Assembly (NCBI RefSeq): GCF_018100925.1
Contig: NZ_JAGJEH010000004.1
Coordinates: forward strand, 248,001-312,000
Length of the DNA: 64,000 nucleotides
Direction: 5' to 3'
Origin: Pseudoalteromonas luteoviolacea
GTDB lineage: Bacteria; Pseudomonadota; Gammaproteobacteria; Enterobacterales; Alteromonadaceae
Both the position numbers and the translations under genes were made by a program. How positions within the stretch are numbered: the first letter of the stretch is position 1; each line of letters opens with the position of its first letter. Under the pieces are notes generated by a model, which was not told where the DNA came from, made no database searches, and saw only the letters and a list, made by a program, of their open reading frames with translations. Shown here one piece after another: positions 44,137 through 52,359 of the stretch.

Positions 44137-44156
44137 AAGGCGGTATAAACCGCCTT
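44137..44156 (-). terminator. Hairpin between large lipoprotein and barrel genes
   Basis: A perfect 8-bp stem AAGGCGGT / ACCGCCTT with a four-base loop, in the 57-base gap. On the minus strand the next bases are TAACTTAATATTT, so it could be a weak attenuator that lowers expression of the two downstream genes, or a processing site. Confidence 0.5.
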
Positions 44157-44180
44157 CCTTTTATTATTGTGAAGAATAAA

Positions 44181-47100
44181 CTAGTTGGTATTTTGTCCTA
44201 GGAAGTCGATATCAGTATAATCAATGACTGAGCCATCGTTATAAGTCACTCTAAATCCATTGGTAATTTCAATCACGTCACCAACTTTCACAGGCGTTGT
44301 ATCATTGTATAGTGTTACATCACCGAGTAATGGGCCATCAGTATCTACAAGGTCTACATTGAACACATAACCATTAAACTCATTTAGCATAATTTTAGCT
44401 AAACCGAGGTCATCATTATTGTCTTCGTTCTTAAGCTCGAAGTCAGCGGTGAACAGAAGACCCTCTGTCGTTCCTGAAACAACAATGCTTGCATGCTCAA
44501 TTGCGTCATCAACAAAGAGTGGAATCGAGTTACCTGCGCTATCGGTCGAAGTGAGCTCTGAATATAAAGTACCGTCGAAACCGTATTGACCATCAACAAA
44601 TTCAACAATGTTAAATGTCTGTGCTTTAGATGCATCAAAGTTTCTAGCATCTTCAATCGTAGTAATGCTGCCATCAACAAAAATCACAGAACATGAAGCA
44701 TTTGGTTGTGCCACGACATCTAGCGCCCAACGTTCACACTCTGCTAAATCAGATGATTTAACTTGAACTGTTTGGCCTTCAGTCGATTTCAAAGTACCAG
44801 TCCACGTTAAAATAATTTTACTCGTTGCGCCCGAGTTAACCTGAGCATTTGCAAGAATGTGTTCTTCTCCTTGCGTATTCGTCAACTCAACTTCATAGGT
44901 CTCAGTGTTGTAACGATATGTCCATTCAGGGTAGTTAGGTGCCGTACCATTGTGTGAACCAGAATCAAGGTTTTGGTCCCAAATGTCTCTTACTACATCG
45001 TATACAACTTCACCTGCATTAAATACCGCATCAGCACCTTCTTTTGTCACAAATGCGATTGAAGTTAGTTTATCTGTACCTGACTTGCCTCTAGCAGTAT
45101 CAACAGCTGAATTAATATTTGTTCTCAAAGCGCGGATACCTTGCTCACTCGCTTTAAAGTTATTAATGCCACTTGTCACATTCGTTTGAACTAGCGTCGC
45201 GTCAGCAAGTAACTGCTCAGCGCCTTCTTTTAACGCATCAGTAGCTACTGCCACATATTCATCGGCACGGGTTTTTGCAGTATTGACATCAGTTAAAAAT
45301 CCATCGGTTAACGCATTTAATGTGTTGAACTTTTCAACTGCGTTTTCAGCTGTCGCCAATGCTGTTTCAAGCGCGGCCAAATCACTACCTGCAGCTGCAA
45401 ATTGGCTAGTTGCTTCAGTAAATAGCGCTGACACCTCGGCATTGCTTGTATTGAAAGTCTGCTCGCTTGCTTGAGCCCTTTCTAGTGCCGCTTCAGCAAG
45501 TACTTTTGCGGCATTTGCAGCATCGTCAATGGCTGCAATCGCTTTTTCGCGCTCAGCGTTGGCGGCCGTGATTAGCGCAGCAACGTTTGTGTTAAGCGTG
45601 CCAGAGTTAGTTACAAGTGTTTGTGAATTTGTAACCGCTCCCTGTGCGTCTTGAGTCAATGATAGTAAGCCTTGTGCACTGGTTAAAAGCTGACCTGCTT
45701 GAGAAACCAACGCTGTTACATTTTGCTGTAGGTTCAGATTTGCAAGTGCTGCTACAAAATCGTCAGCCGCTTTTAGGTAAGCCTCTTTTTGTTCTTGAGA
45801 TTCTGCCGCTTCACCCAGTGAAACAACCGTGCCCAGAACTGTATTTTGCTCTGTATATGACTGATTAAGTGTTGTAAATTGCTCTTGTGCCTGAGTCAGC
45901 GCAGTCTGCAATTCTGCTAAACTGTCATTGATCAAGCTGGTATCATCAGTGTCACACTCATCCCCTTGGCAGCCAAGGTCTTCAACGGCTTTCTTCGAAT
46001 CTTCCGCCGCATCTTCAAGGGCATTTTCATCGGTAGCACCAGATTCAATCGCTTGGTCACGCGCATCTTTTGCTTTCTCAGCTAATTCATTTAACGCGTC
46101 TTCACCTAGTTCTGGAGCGACTTCCTTAAGTGCTTCTTTGATCGCTTCAACATCACCGCTGGCAATAGCAACAAACACCGTCGCTGTTTTATTTACTTCT
46201 TCTTGAAGTGTTGTTGCAAGCGCAGCTACCGCTTCATTATTACTGTCTTTAAGGCTTCCATCACCAACACCTTGCTTCAAAGTTGTAAGTACAGACTCCA
46301 AAGAAGAACCGTCATTTGCGCTAGAAGCAATATTTTGAATTGTCGATGCAACGTTAATAAGAGCCAATGTACCAGCATCAATAGTGTCTTCAGCGGTTAC
46401 ATTTGTAAAATCTACAGCACCGCCAAGAGAAATATCACCCGTTAATAAAACCGCATCTTTTGTCGCTTCAGGACCCATTAGCAATAGCAAAGTGTTTAAA
46501 CTTGCATTCGCGACACTATCGGAATCGATCGCGCCACCATCTTCAGATACTTTTTGTAATAGTTCAGATGCGAGCGTTGTAAATATGGTTGCGTTAGCCG
46601 TGTATGCCTTAGTTGTGCCTTCTGCACCTCTTGCCTGACGATTAGCTTGAGCAGTGATCTCTTTTACGACGTTTAATGTCAAATCATCTTGATACCACTC
46701 ATTAAAATCAACCTTTGAGTTTGAGTTTGTATCGTTTTCGTTTGCTTCGGCAAAGTCACCACACCCTAACAGCGCATCACATTTGATAAATCCACTGGTC
46801 TTAGTCGTTTTGATCGTAATATAAAGAGCACCACTAAATTGTTGATCAATATAGAATCCATATGTGCCGTCGTCTGCAGTAACAAGTGATGCGGGGCTAT
46901 CACTGACTATCTGGCTTTTTGCTTGCGCAACAGCTTCAGCTTCAGACGCTGCAGTTGCTTTCTTTTCTACTGTTTCGAGGTTGCTTCTATAAGCAACGTC
47001 AACCAACTCGCCGTCTTTTAATTCTTTAACTACAAGCTCAGCACCTCTCAATGTACCTTTTACAGCTTTACCAGAAACAAAAACATTGAAGTCTACCGAC

Positions 47101-47249
47101 GCAGTACCTTCAACATCAGCTGGTTGTACGGGATCAACTGGAACAACCGTGGTCGAGTCTTCACTCTCAAACAGGCTACAACCAGACAGGCCAAGTGAAA
47201 ACGCAATTGAAGCGGAGATTGGGGTAAGGTAAATTTTTTTATTCACCAC
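44181..47249 (-). CDS. Large coiled-coil outer-membrane lipoprotein of unknown function
   Basis: A 1022-residue predicted lipoprotein: signal peptide with lipobox LSGC and Cys24 followed by Ser-Leu. The first part has a FIKCDALLGCG segment and NDTNSNSKVDFNEW, a calcium-loop-like sequence similar to that in the second lipoprotein. From about 380 to 760 it is Ala/Gln/Glu-rich and helical, probably a long coiled coil. The C-terminal 250 residues are beta-rich. The frame is open to a TTG 32 codons upstream, but AAGGAGG lies six bases before the GTG at 47249 and a signal peptide starts there; a second GTG follows at 47246. It heads the envelope operon. Confidence 0.8.
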   Translation of the reverse strand: MVNKKIYLTPISASIAFSLGLSGCSLFESEDSTTVVPVDPVQPADVEGTASVDFNVFVSGKAVKGTLRGAELVVKELKDGELVDVAYRSNLETVEKKATAASEAEAVAQAKSQIVSDSPASLVTADDGTYGFYIDQQFSGALYITIKTTKTSGFIKCDALLGCGDFAEANENDTNSNSKVDFNEWYQDDLTLNVVKEITAQANRQARGAEGTTKAYTANATIFTTLASELLQKVSEDGGAIDSDSVANASLNTLLLLMGPEATKDAVLLTGDISLGGAVDFTNVTAEDTIDAGTLALINVASTIQNIASSANDGSSLESVLTTLKQGVGDGSLKDSNNEAVAALATTLQEEVNKTATVFVAIASGDVEAIKEALKEVAPELGEDALNELAEKAKDARDQAIESGATDENALEDAAEDSKKAVEDLGCQGDECDTDDTSLINDSLAELQTALTQAQEQFTTLNQSYTEQNTVLGTVVSLGEAAESQEQKEAYLKAADDFVAALANLNLQQNVTALVSQAGQLLTSAQGLLSLTQDAQGAVTNSQTLVTNSGTLNTNVAALITAANAEREKAIAAIDDAANAAKVLAEAALERAQASEQTFNTSNAEVSALFTEATSQFAAAGSDLAALETALATAENAVEKFNTLNALTDGFLTDVNTAKTRADEYVAVATDALKEGAEQLLADATLVQTNVTSGINNFKASEQGIRALRTNINSAVDTARGKSGTDKLTSIAFVTKEGADAVFNAGEVVYDVVRDIWDQNLDSGSHNGTAPNYPEWTYRYNTETYEVELTNTQGEEHILANAQVNSGATSKIILTWTGTLKSTEGQTVQVKSSDLAECERWALDVVAQPNASCSVIFVDGSITTIEDARNFDASKAQTFNIVEFVDGQYGFDGTLYSELTSTDSAGNSIPLFVDDAIEHASIVVSGTTEGLLFTADFELKNEDNNDDLGLAKIMLNEFNGYVFNVDLVDTDGPLLGDVTLYNDTTPVKVGDVIEITNGFRVTYNDGSVIDYTDIDFLGQNTN

Positions 47250-47727
47250 AGGAGGCCTCCTTAAATGCCTATAGATTTTTCTTTTATTTGTTTTAAGCGT
47301 AGTTGTTATAGAGTAATTCTCTAGTGCTCGGGCTATTTTTTTCAAAATTTCTTGTTAATTCATTTGTACTTAGCAAAAAAGCGCACGTTTATTTTTGCAA
47401 TTCTTTGGCTAATGACCTCCAAAAAAAACAACAATTCAGAAACCACGAATATACACAAACTCCACATTGTTACGCATATGAAAACAAACTAACCAATAAA
47501 AATCAACAAAACAATACAGAGATCACAAGCACAAAACCAAAAAAAAACCTATTGATTAAGACAAAAGCCCTATATTTCGTGTGTTTAGAGTAACAAACCC
47601 AAAATAATATCTACCAATTGTTTCAATAACACTGCAGTGCAAGTTACAGTAAAATTACATTGTTAATGAAAGAAGGCAGTTTGAAGAATTGCAATATTAA
47701 GAAAGGTTGGGGTAAGAATAGTGTCAA
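47250..47727. other. AT-rich intergenic region upstream of the envelope operon
   Basis: About 480 bases, very A/T-rich on the plus strand (many AAAAAA and AACAA runs). An open frame on the plus strand at 47324-47593 has no ribosome site and a composition of Asn and Lys that looks like AT-bias. The promoter of the lipoprotein operon is expected at the left end. Confidence 0.5.
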
Positions 47728-48171
47728 TTATTGACGATAAGAGAATAGGTATGCCGGCCCGTTTGAAGACAGTTTACTATTTTCAGTAAACACGATTTGC
47801 CATTTCATTTCTGTTAGATTACACGCTCCGAGCATTGCATCAGCTTTCCATCTCCCAGCTTCCACTTCACGGAAAAAAATGGGGATTTTTCCCATATACA
47901 TAGACACACCCTCAATATGTGCACCTTTAACTTGCAAACCCGGCCGAGCTTCAATAAAGATCTCGAAAGGCTCCTCAGCCTTAAGTTGTGCATTTGACAC
48001 CCAATACCTCACACCATTTCCCATTTGACACGGTTCAGATTGAATGCAATTTTTAGTTTTGACTGAACGTTCACTTTTTTCTGAACTTTCATGTATACTT
48101 ATATATAGGTCTGAACAAGACGCAAGTAAATAAATTAAAAATACCAAAGCGAATGTTGAAAAATAGCGCAT
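47728..48171 (-). CDS. Small lipoprotein, possibly FixH/YtkA-like, next to ccoN
   Basis: A 147-residue predicted lipoprotein (lipobox LASC, Cys19). The mature part has a beta-rich pattern: PFEIFIEARPG...VKGAHIEGVSMYMGKIPIFFREVEAGRWKADAMLGACNLTEMKWQIVF. The MYMGK...GxWxAxxxLxxC arrangement recalls FixH and YtkA-type domains with a conserved Met for copper, but this is only resemblance by eye. It is divergent from ccoNOQP, with about 345 bases between the start codons, so co-regulation is possible. Confidence 0.68.
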   Translation of the reverse strand: MRYFSTFALVFLIYLLASCSDLYISIHESSEKSERSVKTKNCIQSEPCQMGNGVRYWVSNAQLKAEEPFEIFIEARPGLQVKGAHIEGVSMYMGKIPIFFREVEAGRWKADAMLGACNLTEMKWQIVFTENSKLSSNGPAYLFSYRQ

Positions 48172-48315
48172 AATTTAAGCTGATAATTCGTCTTATACAT
48201 ATGCCTATGATACTACGCTTATCAAGATTTAGGAGCCACCTGAGGTTGAAATTAATCTCGGTTGGCTTGACCGTGGTCATGAAAACTAAGCGGTTTTTAA
48301 CTACCTGCTGAAAAC

Positions 48316-48329
48316 TTGATTGATGTCAT
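48316..48329 (+). promoter_or_regulatory. Candidate FNR box upstream of ccoN
   Basis: TTGATTGATGTCAT is close to the FNR consensus TTGAT-N4-ATCAA: the left half is perfect and three of five bases match on the right. It lies about 190 bases upstream of the ccoN ATG and in the gap shared with the divergent lipoprotein gene. FNR control of ccoNOQP is well known in other Proteobacteria, and an fnr gene lies 7 kb downstream. Confidence 0.5.
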
Positions 48330-48517
48330 GCTTTGGGGTGTTTTAGGTATCTTTTGTTTTGCAAAAAAATTATTATTTCCTTGCAAAAATAAGGGTTTCT
48401 CAGGCTTGCTTTGTCTTATTTAGCGTACGCAAAGCGGGACTGTTGAAATATAAAATATAGGGCCTGTTTTACAGGTTAATCATTTCTAAACGCATTAACT
48501 GCAGCGGAATCCAGAAA

Positions 48518-49951
48518 ATGAGCCAAACAGTAGCATCACAAACTGAGTACAATTATAAGGTTGTACGCCAATTCGCTATTATGACAGTGATTTGGGGCAT
48601 CGTTGGCATGGGTGTAGGTGTCTTTATCGCAGCGCAACTTGCTTGGCCTGCTTTAAACTTCGACATTCCATGGTTGACTTACTCTCGACTTCGTCCGTTA
48701 CATACGAACGCTGTTATTTTCGCATTTGGTACAAGTGCATTATTCGCAACGTCTTACTATGTTGTGCAACGTACTTGCCAAACGCGTCTATTCTCCGACA
48801 AATTAGCCTCTTTTACATTTTGGGGCTGGCAAGCAATTATCGTTGCAGCCGCAATTACCCTCCCTCTAGGCATTACAAGTTCAAAAGAATATGCAGAGCT
48901 AGAGTGGCCTATTGATATCGCAATCGCGGTTGTTTGGGTAACCTATGCTGTTGTCTTTTTTGGCACGTTGATTAACCGTAAGGTATCTCATATATATGTT
49001 GCCAACTGGTTCTATGCAGGATTTATCATTACCGTTGCTGTTCTTCACATTGTTAACAGTATGGCCGTACCAGTGTCACTTACTAAATCGTATTCAATCT
49101 ATGCTGGTGCTGTAGATGCCATGGTGCAATGGTGGTACGGGCACAACGCGGTAGGATTCTTACTCACTGCGGGCTTCTTAGGTATGATGTACTACTTCGT
49201 TCCAAAACAAGCTGGTCGCCCGGTTTACTCGTATAGATTGTCAGTTGTACACTTTTGGGCACTTGTTTCTCTGTATATTTGGGCAGGTCCTCATCACCTT
49301 CATTATACTGCGCTACCTGATTGGACTCAGTCTTTAGGTATGGTGATGTCTGTCATTCTATTTGTTCCTTCCTGGGGTGGTATGATTAACGGCATCATGA
49401 CGCTATCAGGGGCATGGCACAAGCTTCGTACAGACCCAGTTTTACGCTTCCTTGTTGTATCTTTGTCTTTCTACGGCATGTCAACATTTGAAGGTCCAAT
49501 GATGGCGATCAAATCAGTAAATGCGCTGTCACACTACACAGATTGGACTGTTGGTCACGTACATTCAGGTGCATTAGGCTGGGTCGCAATGATATCAATC
49601 GGCGCTATCTACCACTTGATCCCTGCTCTTTTTGGCCACGCAAATATGTATAGCGTTAAGCTTGTCAACACACACTTCTGGTTACACACAGTAGGCGTTG
49701 TTCTATACATTGTAGCCATGTGGATTTCAGGTGTAATGCAAGGCTTGATGTGGCGAGCAGTGAACTCAGACGGCACACTTATGTATAGTTTTGTGCAATC
49801 TTTAGAAGCATCATACCCATTCTATATCATGCGCTTCTTAGGTGGTGTGTTCATCGTAGTCGGCATGCTAGTAATGGCTTATAACGTATACCGTACTGTT
49901 ACAGCAAAAAGTGGCTCATTGGCTACTGATGCAAACACACAAATGGCTTAA
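48518..49951 (+). CDS. ccoN: Cytochrome cbb3 oxidase subunit I (CcoN)
   Basis: The catalytic heme-copper subunit of the high-affinity cbb3 oxidase, with about 12 membrane segments over 477 residues. Heme and CuB ligands can be seen: [33 protein letters not shown], and [10 protein letters not shown] with HFWLHTVG. It reduces O2 to water at low oxygen. It heads ccoNOQP; GGAATCCAGAAA before the ATG is a modest ribosome site. The gap to ccoO is 12 bases. Confidence 0.97.
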   Translation: MSQTVASQTEYNYKVVRQFAIMTVIWGIVGMGVGVFIAAQLAWPALNFDIPWLTYSRLRPLHTNAVIFAFGTSALFATSYYVVQRTCQTRLFSDKLASFTFWGWQAIIVAAAITLPLGITSSKEYAELEWPIDIAIAVVWVTYAVVFFGTLINRKVSHIYVANWFYAGFIITVAVLHIVNSMAVPVSLTKSYSIYAGAVDAMVQWWYGHNAVGFLLTAGFLGMMYYFVPKQAGRPVYSYRLSVVHFWALVSLYIWAGPHHLHYTALPDWTQSLGMVMSVILFVPSWGGMINGIMTLSGAWHKLRTDPVLRFLVVSLSFYGMSTFEGPMMAIKSVNALSHYTDWTVGHVHSGALGWVAMISIGAIYHLIPALFGHANMYSVKLVNTHFWLHTVGVVLYIVAMWISGVMQGLMWRAVNSDGTLMYSFVQSLEASYPFYIMRFLGGVFIVVGMLVMAYNVYRTVTAKSGSLATDANTQMA

Positions 49952-49963
49952 GAGGTATCGAAT

Positions 49964-50584
49964 ATGAGCAACAATAATTCGACAAACAAACACGAGATTG
50001 TAGAAAAAAATGTCGGCTTGATGGCGATTTTAACTGTGTTTGCAATTAGCTTTGGTGCATTGGTAGAAATAACGCCTCTAATGTTCCAAAAGGACACAAC
50101 ACAGCCTGTAGATGGTTTGCGTCCACTCACGGCTCTTGAAATGGAAGGTAGAGATATTTATGTGCGTGAAGGTTGTTACAACTGTCACTCACAAATGATC
50201 CGCCCATTTCGTGATGAAGTTGAGCGATATGGACACTACTCTGTTGCTGGTGAATCAGTTTGGGATCACCCTTTCCAATGGGGCTCCAAACGAACTGGCC
50301 CTGATTTAGCTCGTGTAGGTGGTCGCTATTCAGACGACTGGCACTATGCGCACTTAATCGACCCTCGCTCCGTAGTTCCTGAATCAAATATGCCAGGTTA
50401 CCCTTGGCTAGAAGAGAACATACTGGATGGTAAATTAACCGCTAAGAAGCTTGAAGTCTTCAAAAACTTCGGTGTGCCATATACCGATGAAGATATTCAA
50501 GGTGCAAAAGCAGCTGTGGAAGGCAAGACCGAAATGGAAGCACTCATAGCTTATTTGCAACAACTTGGCACGCACTTGAAGTAA
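49964..50584 (+). CDS. ccoO: Cytochrome cbb3 oxidase subunit II (CcoO)
   Basis: A 206-residue membrane-anchored mono-heme cytochrome c. The N-terminal anchor is about residues 18-38 ([19 protein letters not shown]) and the heme c motif is CYNCHSQM. It passes electrons from CcoP to CcoN. AAGAGGTATCGAAT before the ATG is a fair ribosome site. Confidence 0.97.
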   Translation: MSNNNSTNKHEIVEKNVGLMAILTVFAISFGALVEITPLMFQKDTTQPVDGLRPLTALEMEGRDIYVREGCYNCHSQMIRPFRDEVERYGHYSVAGESVWDHPFQWGSKRTGPDLARVGGRYSDDWHYAHLIDPRSVVPESNMPGYPWLEENILDGKLTAKKLEVFKNFGVPYTDEDIQGAKAAVEGKTEMEALIAYLQQLGTHLK

Positions 50585-50590
50585 TTTATT

Positions 50591-50776
50591 ATGGATTACG
50601 GCACATACAGAGGCATTTTAACTCTGGTAATTTTAGTACTGTTCATTGTGATTGTTGTGTGGGCATACAGTAAGCGAACAAAGAGTCGATTTGACGACGC
50701 TGCGAAAGCCATTTTCGACGATGAAATAGAACACGACAACACAGTCTCAAAAGAGGAAAAGGAGTCTGAAAAATGA
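50591..50776 (+). CDS. ccoQ: Cytochrome cbb3 oxidase subunit CcoQ
   Basis: A 61-residue protein with one membrane helix (YRGILTLVILVLFIVIVVWAY) and a charged tail. CcoQ stabilises the oxidase in other bacteria. It starts 6 bases after ccoO and overlaps ccoP by four bases. Confidence 0.92.
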   Translation: MDYGTYRGILTLVILVLFIVIVVWAYSKRTKSRFDDAAKAIFDDEIEHDNTVSKEEKESEK

Positions 50777-51738
50777 CTAGCTTTTGGAGTATTTGGGTCA
50801 TTGTATTGACCTTAGCATGTCTGGCTCTGATCTTTGGCCTACTAATTTGGAACCTGAAAAACTACACAGGTGTCGAAGAAGGTGCCAGTTGTGGTCACGA
50901 GTTTGACGGCATTGAAGAGCTTAACAATCCATTGCCAAAGTGGTGGACTTACATGTTCTTCGCAACGTTCGTTTGGTCTGTATATTACCTTGCGATGTAC
51001 CCTGGATTGGGCAACTTCGTAGGTTTGTTAGGCTGGACAAGTTCTAACCAAGGGGTCACTTCCCTTGAAGAGTCTAAGCAAGCTATTTTGGAAGCAAAAG
51101 ACAAAGGTCTCTGGGTTCAGCTCGACAAAGAGTTTGAAGCCGCAGATGAGCGCTTTGGTCCCATCTTTAAAGCATTTGCAGAGCAAGATGTATTAACACT
51201 AGCTAAAAACTCTGAAGCGCTTGAAATTGGCCAAAGACTCTACGCACAAAACTGCGCTCAGTGTCATGGATCAGATGCACGTGGTGGATTGGGTTTTCCC
51301 AACCTAACGGATAAAGACTGGCTTTATGGTGGCAACCCTGAGCAAATAAAAGAGACGCTTTTACAAGGTCGCGTTGCAGCGATGCCCGGTTGGGAAGCGG
51401 CGTTAGGAGAGCAAGGCGTAAAAGAAATGACCGCCTATGTTTTGAGCTTATCAGGTCGAAAGGTTAATCAAAAAGACGCCGATGCAGGTCAAAGTAAGTT
51501 TGCAATGTGTGCTGCTTGTCATGGTATGGATGGCAAAGGCTCTGTTGCTCACAACTTACCATTTGGTGCTCCAGACTTAACAGATAATATTTGGCTATAT
51601 GGAGGCTCTCAAAGAGCCGTTGAAGAGTCCGTTCGTCATGGCCGCGCAGGTGTAATGCCAGCTTGGAAAGACATTTTAGGTGAGGATAAGGTTCACCTTC
51701 TAACAGCCTATGTTTACAGTTTGTCGCAAGACAAATAA
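50773..51738 (+). CDS. ccoP: Cytochrome cbb3 oxidase subunit III, diheme (CcoP)
   Basis: A 321-residue protein with two N-terminal membrane segments and two class I cytochrome c domains with heme motifs CAQCHGSDARGG and CAACHGMDGKGS, each followed by a Met ligand region (AMPGW and VMPAW). It takes electrons from the bc1 complex or soluble cytochrome c. It overlaps ccoQ by ATGA and ends the structural operon; a hairpin follows. Confidence 0.97.
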   Translation: MTSFWSIWVIVLTLACLALIFGLLIWNLKNYTGVEEGASCGHEFDGIEELNNPLPKWWTYMFFATFVWSVYYLAMYPGLGNFVGLLGWTSSNQGVTSLEESKQAILEAKDKGLWVQLDKEFEAADERFGPIFKAFAEQDVLTLAKNSEALEIGQRLYAQNCAQCHGSDARGGLGFPNLTDKDWLYGGNPEQIKETLLQGRVAAMPGWEAALGEQGVKEMTAYVLSLSGRKVNQKDADAGQSKFAMCAACHGMDGKGSVAHNLPFGAPDLTDNIWLYGGSQRAVEESVRHGRAGVMPAWKDILGEDKVHLLTAYVYSLSQDK

Positions 51739-51754
51739 ACAGTTAGATGAAATA

Positions 51755-51786
51755 AGCAAGCTTCCGAATTTGGAGGCTTGCTCTTT
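51755..51786 (+). terminator. Hairpin between ccoP and ccoH
   Basis: An 11-bp stem (AGCAAGCTTCC / GGAGGCTTGCT, one G-U pair) with a six-base loop, followed by only a short T-rich stretch (CTTTAAT). It looks like a leaky terminator that would lower ccoHIS expression relative to ccoNOQP. Confidence 0.6.
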
Positions 51787-51862
51787 AATATAAGAATAGA
51801 GCTTAGATATATAAATCTTGCGATAAAGTAGATACAACAACATTGTAAAGTAGTGAACAATT

Positions 51863-52354
51863 ATGAATCCAACACCCTGGTATAAGAATTTTTGGCCTTG
51901 GTTTTTAATGTTTTTCCCGCTCGTTACCATCATCGCGTGCGTTATTTTAGTCACTGTTGCAGTGGGCAATGGACCTGATATGGTGGTGGATGATTATTAT
52001 AAAAAAGGTAAAGCGATTAACCTTGAATTGAGTAAATTCGATAAAGCTAAAGCACTATATTTACACGGTGACCTCGTTGTTGAAAATGAGCGCGTGAGTT
52101 TTAATTTTACCAAGGGAGATCACAGCAAAGTTAACGCACTTAAAGTCTCCTTCTATCACCGAACAATAAAAGAATATGATTTTTCACTCACGCTGCTGGC
52201 AAATGCCAGTGGAGCCTTTACGGCACTGCTAGATGAGGCGCATCACGGTGCATTCACCGTCTTTATCGAACCAATGGACAGCAGTTGGAAAATGAAGGAA
52301 AACCTACAGTTACCGACTGACAAACCGATTTCAATTACACCTCAATACAAGTAA
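51863..52354 (+). CDS. ccoH: FixH/CcoH cbb3 assembly protein
   Basis: A 163-residue protein of the FixH/CcoH family with one N-terminal membrane anchor (about 8-35: FWPWFLMFFPLVTIIACVILVTVAVG) followed by the family motif GPDMVVDDYYKKGKAINLEL. CcoH binds the oxidase during assembly. It precedes ccoI by five bases and starts the ccoHIS group. Confidence 0.93.
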   Translation: MNPTPWYKNFWPWFLMFFPLVTIIACVILVTVAVGNGPDMVVDDYYKKGKAINLELSKFDKAKALYLHGDLVVENERVSFNFTKGDHSKVNALKVSFYHRTIKEYDFSLTLLANASGAFTALLDEAHHGAFTVFIEPMDSSWKMKENLQLPTDKPISITPQYK

Positions 52355-52359
52355 GTCTT

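Noticed and set aside
44950..45189. Possible frameshift in the large lipoprotein gene because overlapping frames are open
   Set aside because: The main frame is uninterrupted over 1022 codons with a consistent signal peptide and motif order, so no frameshift is needed.
45928..46638. Plus-strand open frames of Ser/Ala-rich composition opposite the large lipoprotein
   Set aside because: Antisense mirrors of an Ala/Glu-rich coiled coil; typical shadow frames.
47324..47593. Plus-strand 89-codon open frame in the AT-rich gap
   Set aside because: Asn/Lys-rich composition fits AT-bias; no ribosome site and no recognisable domain.
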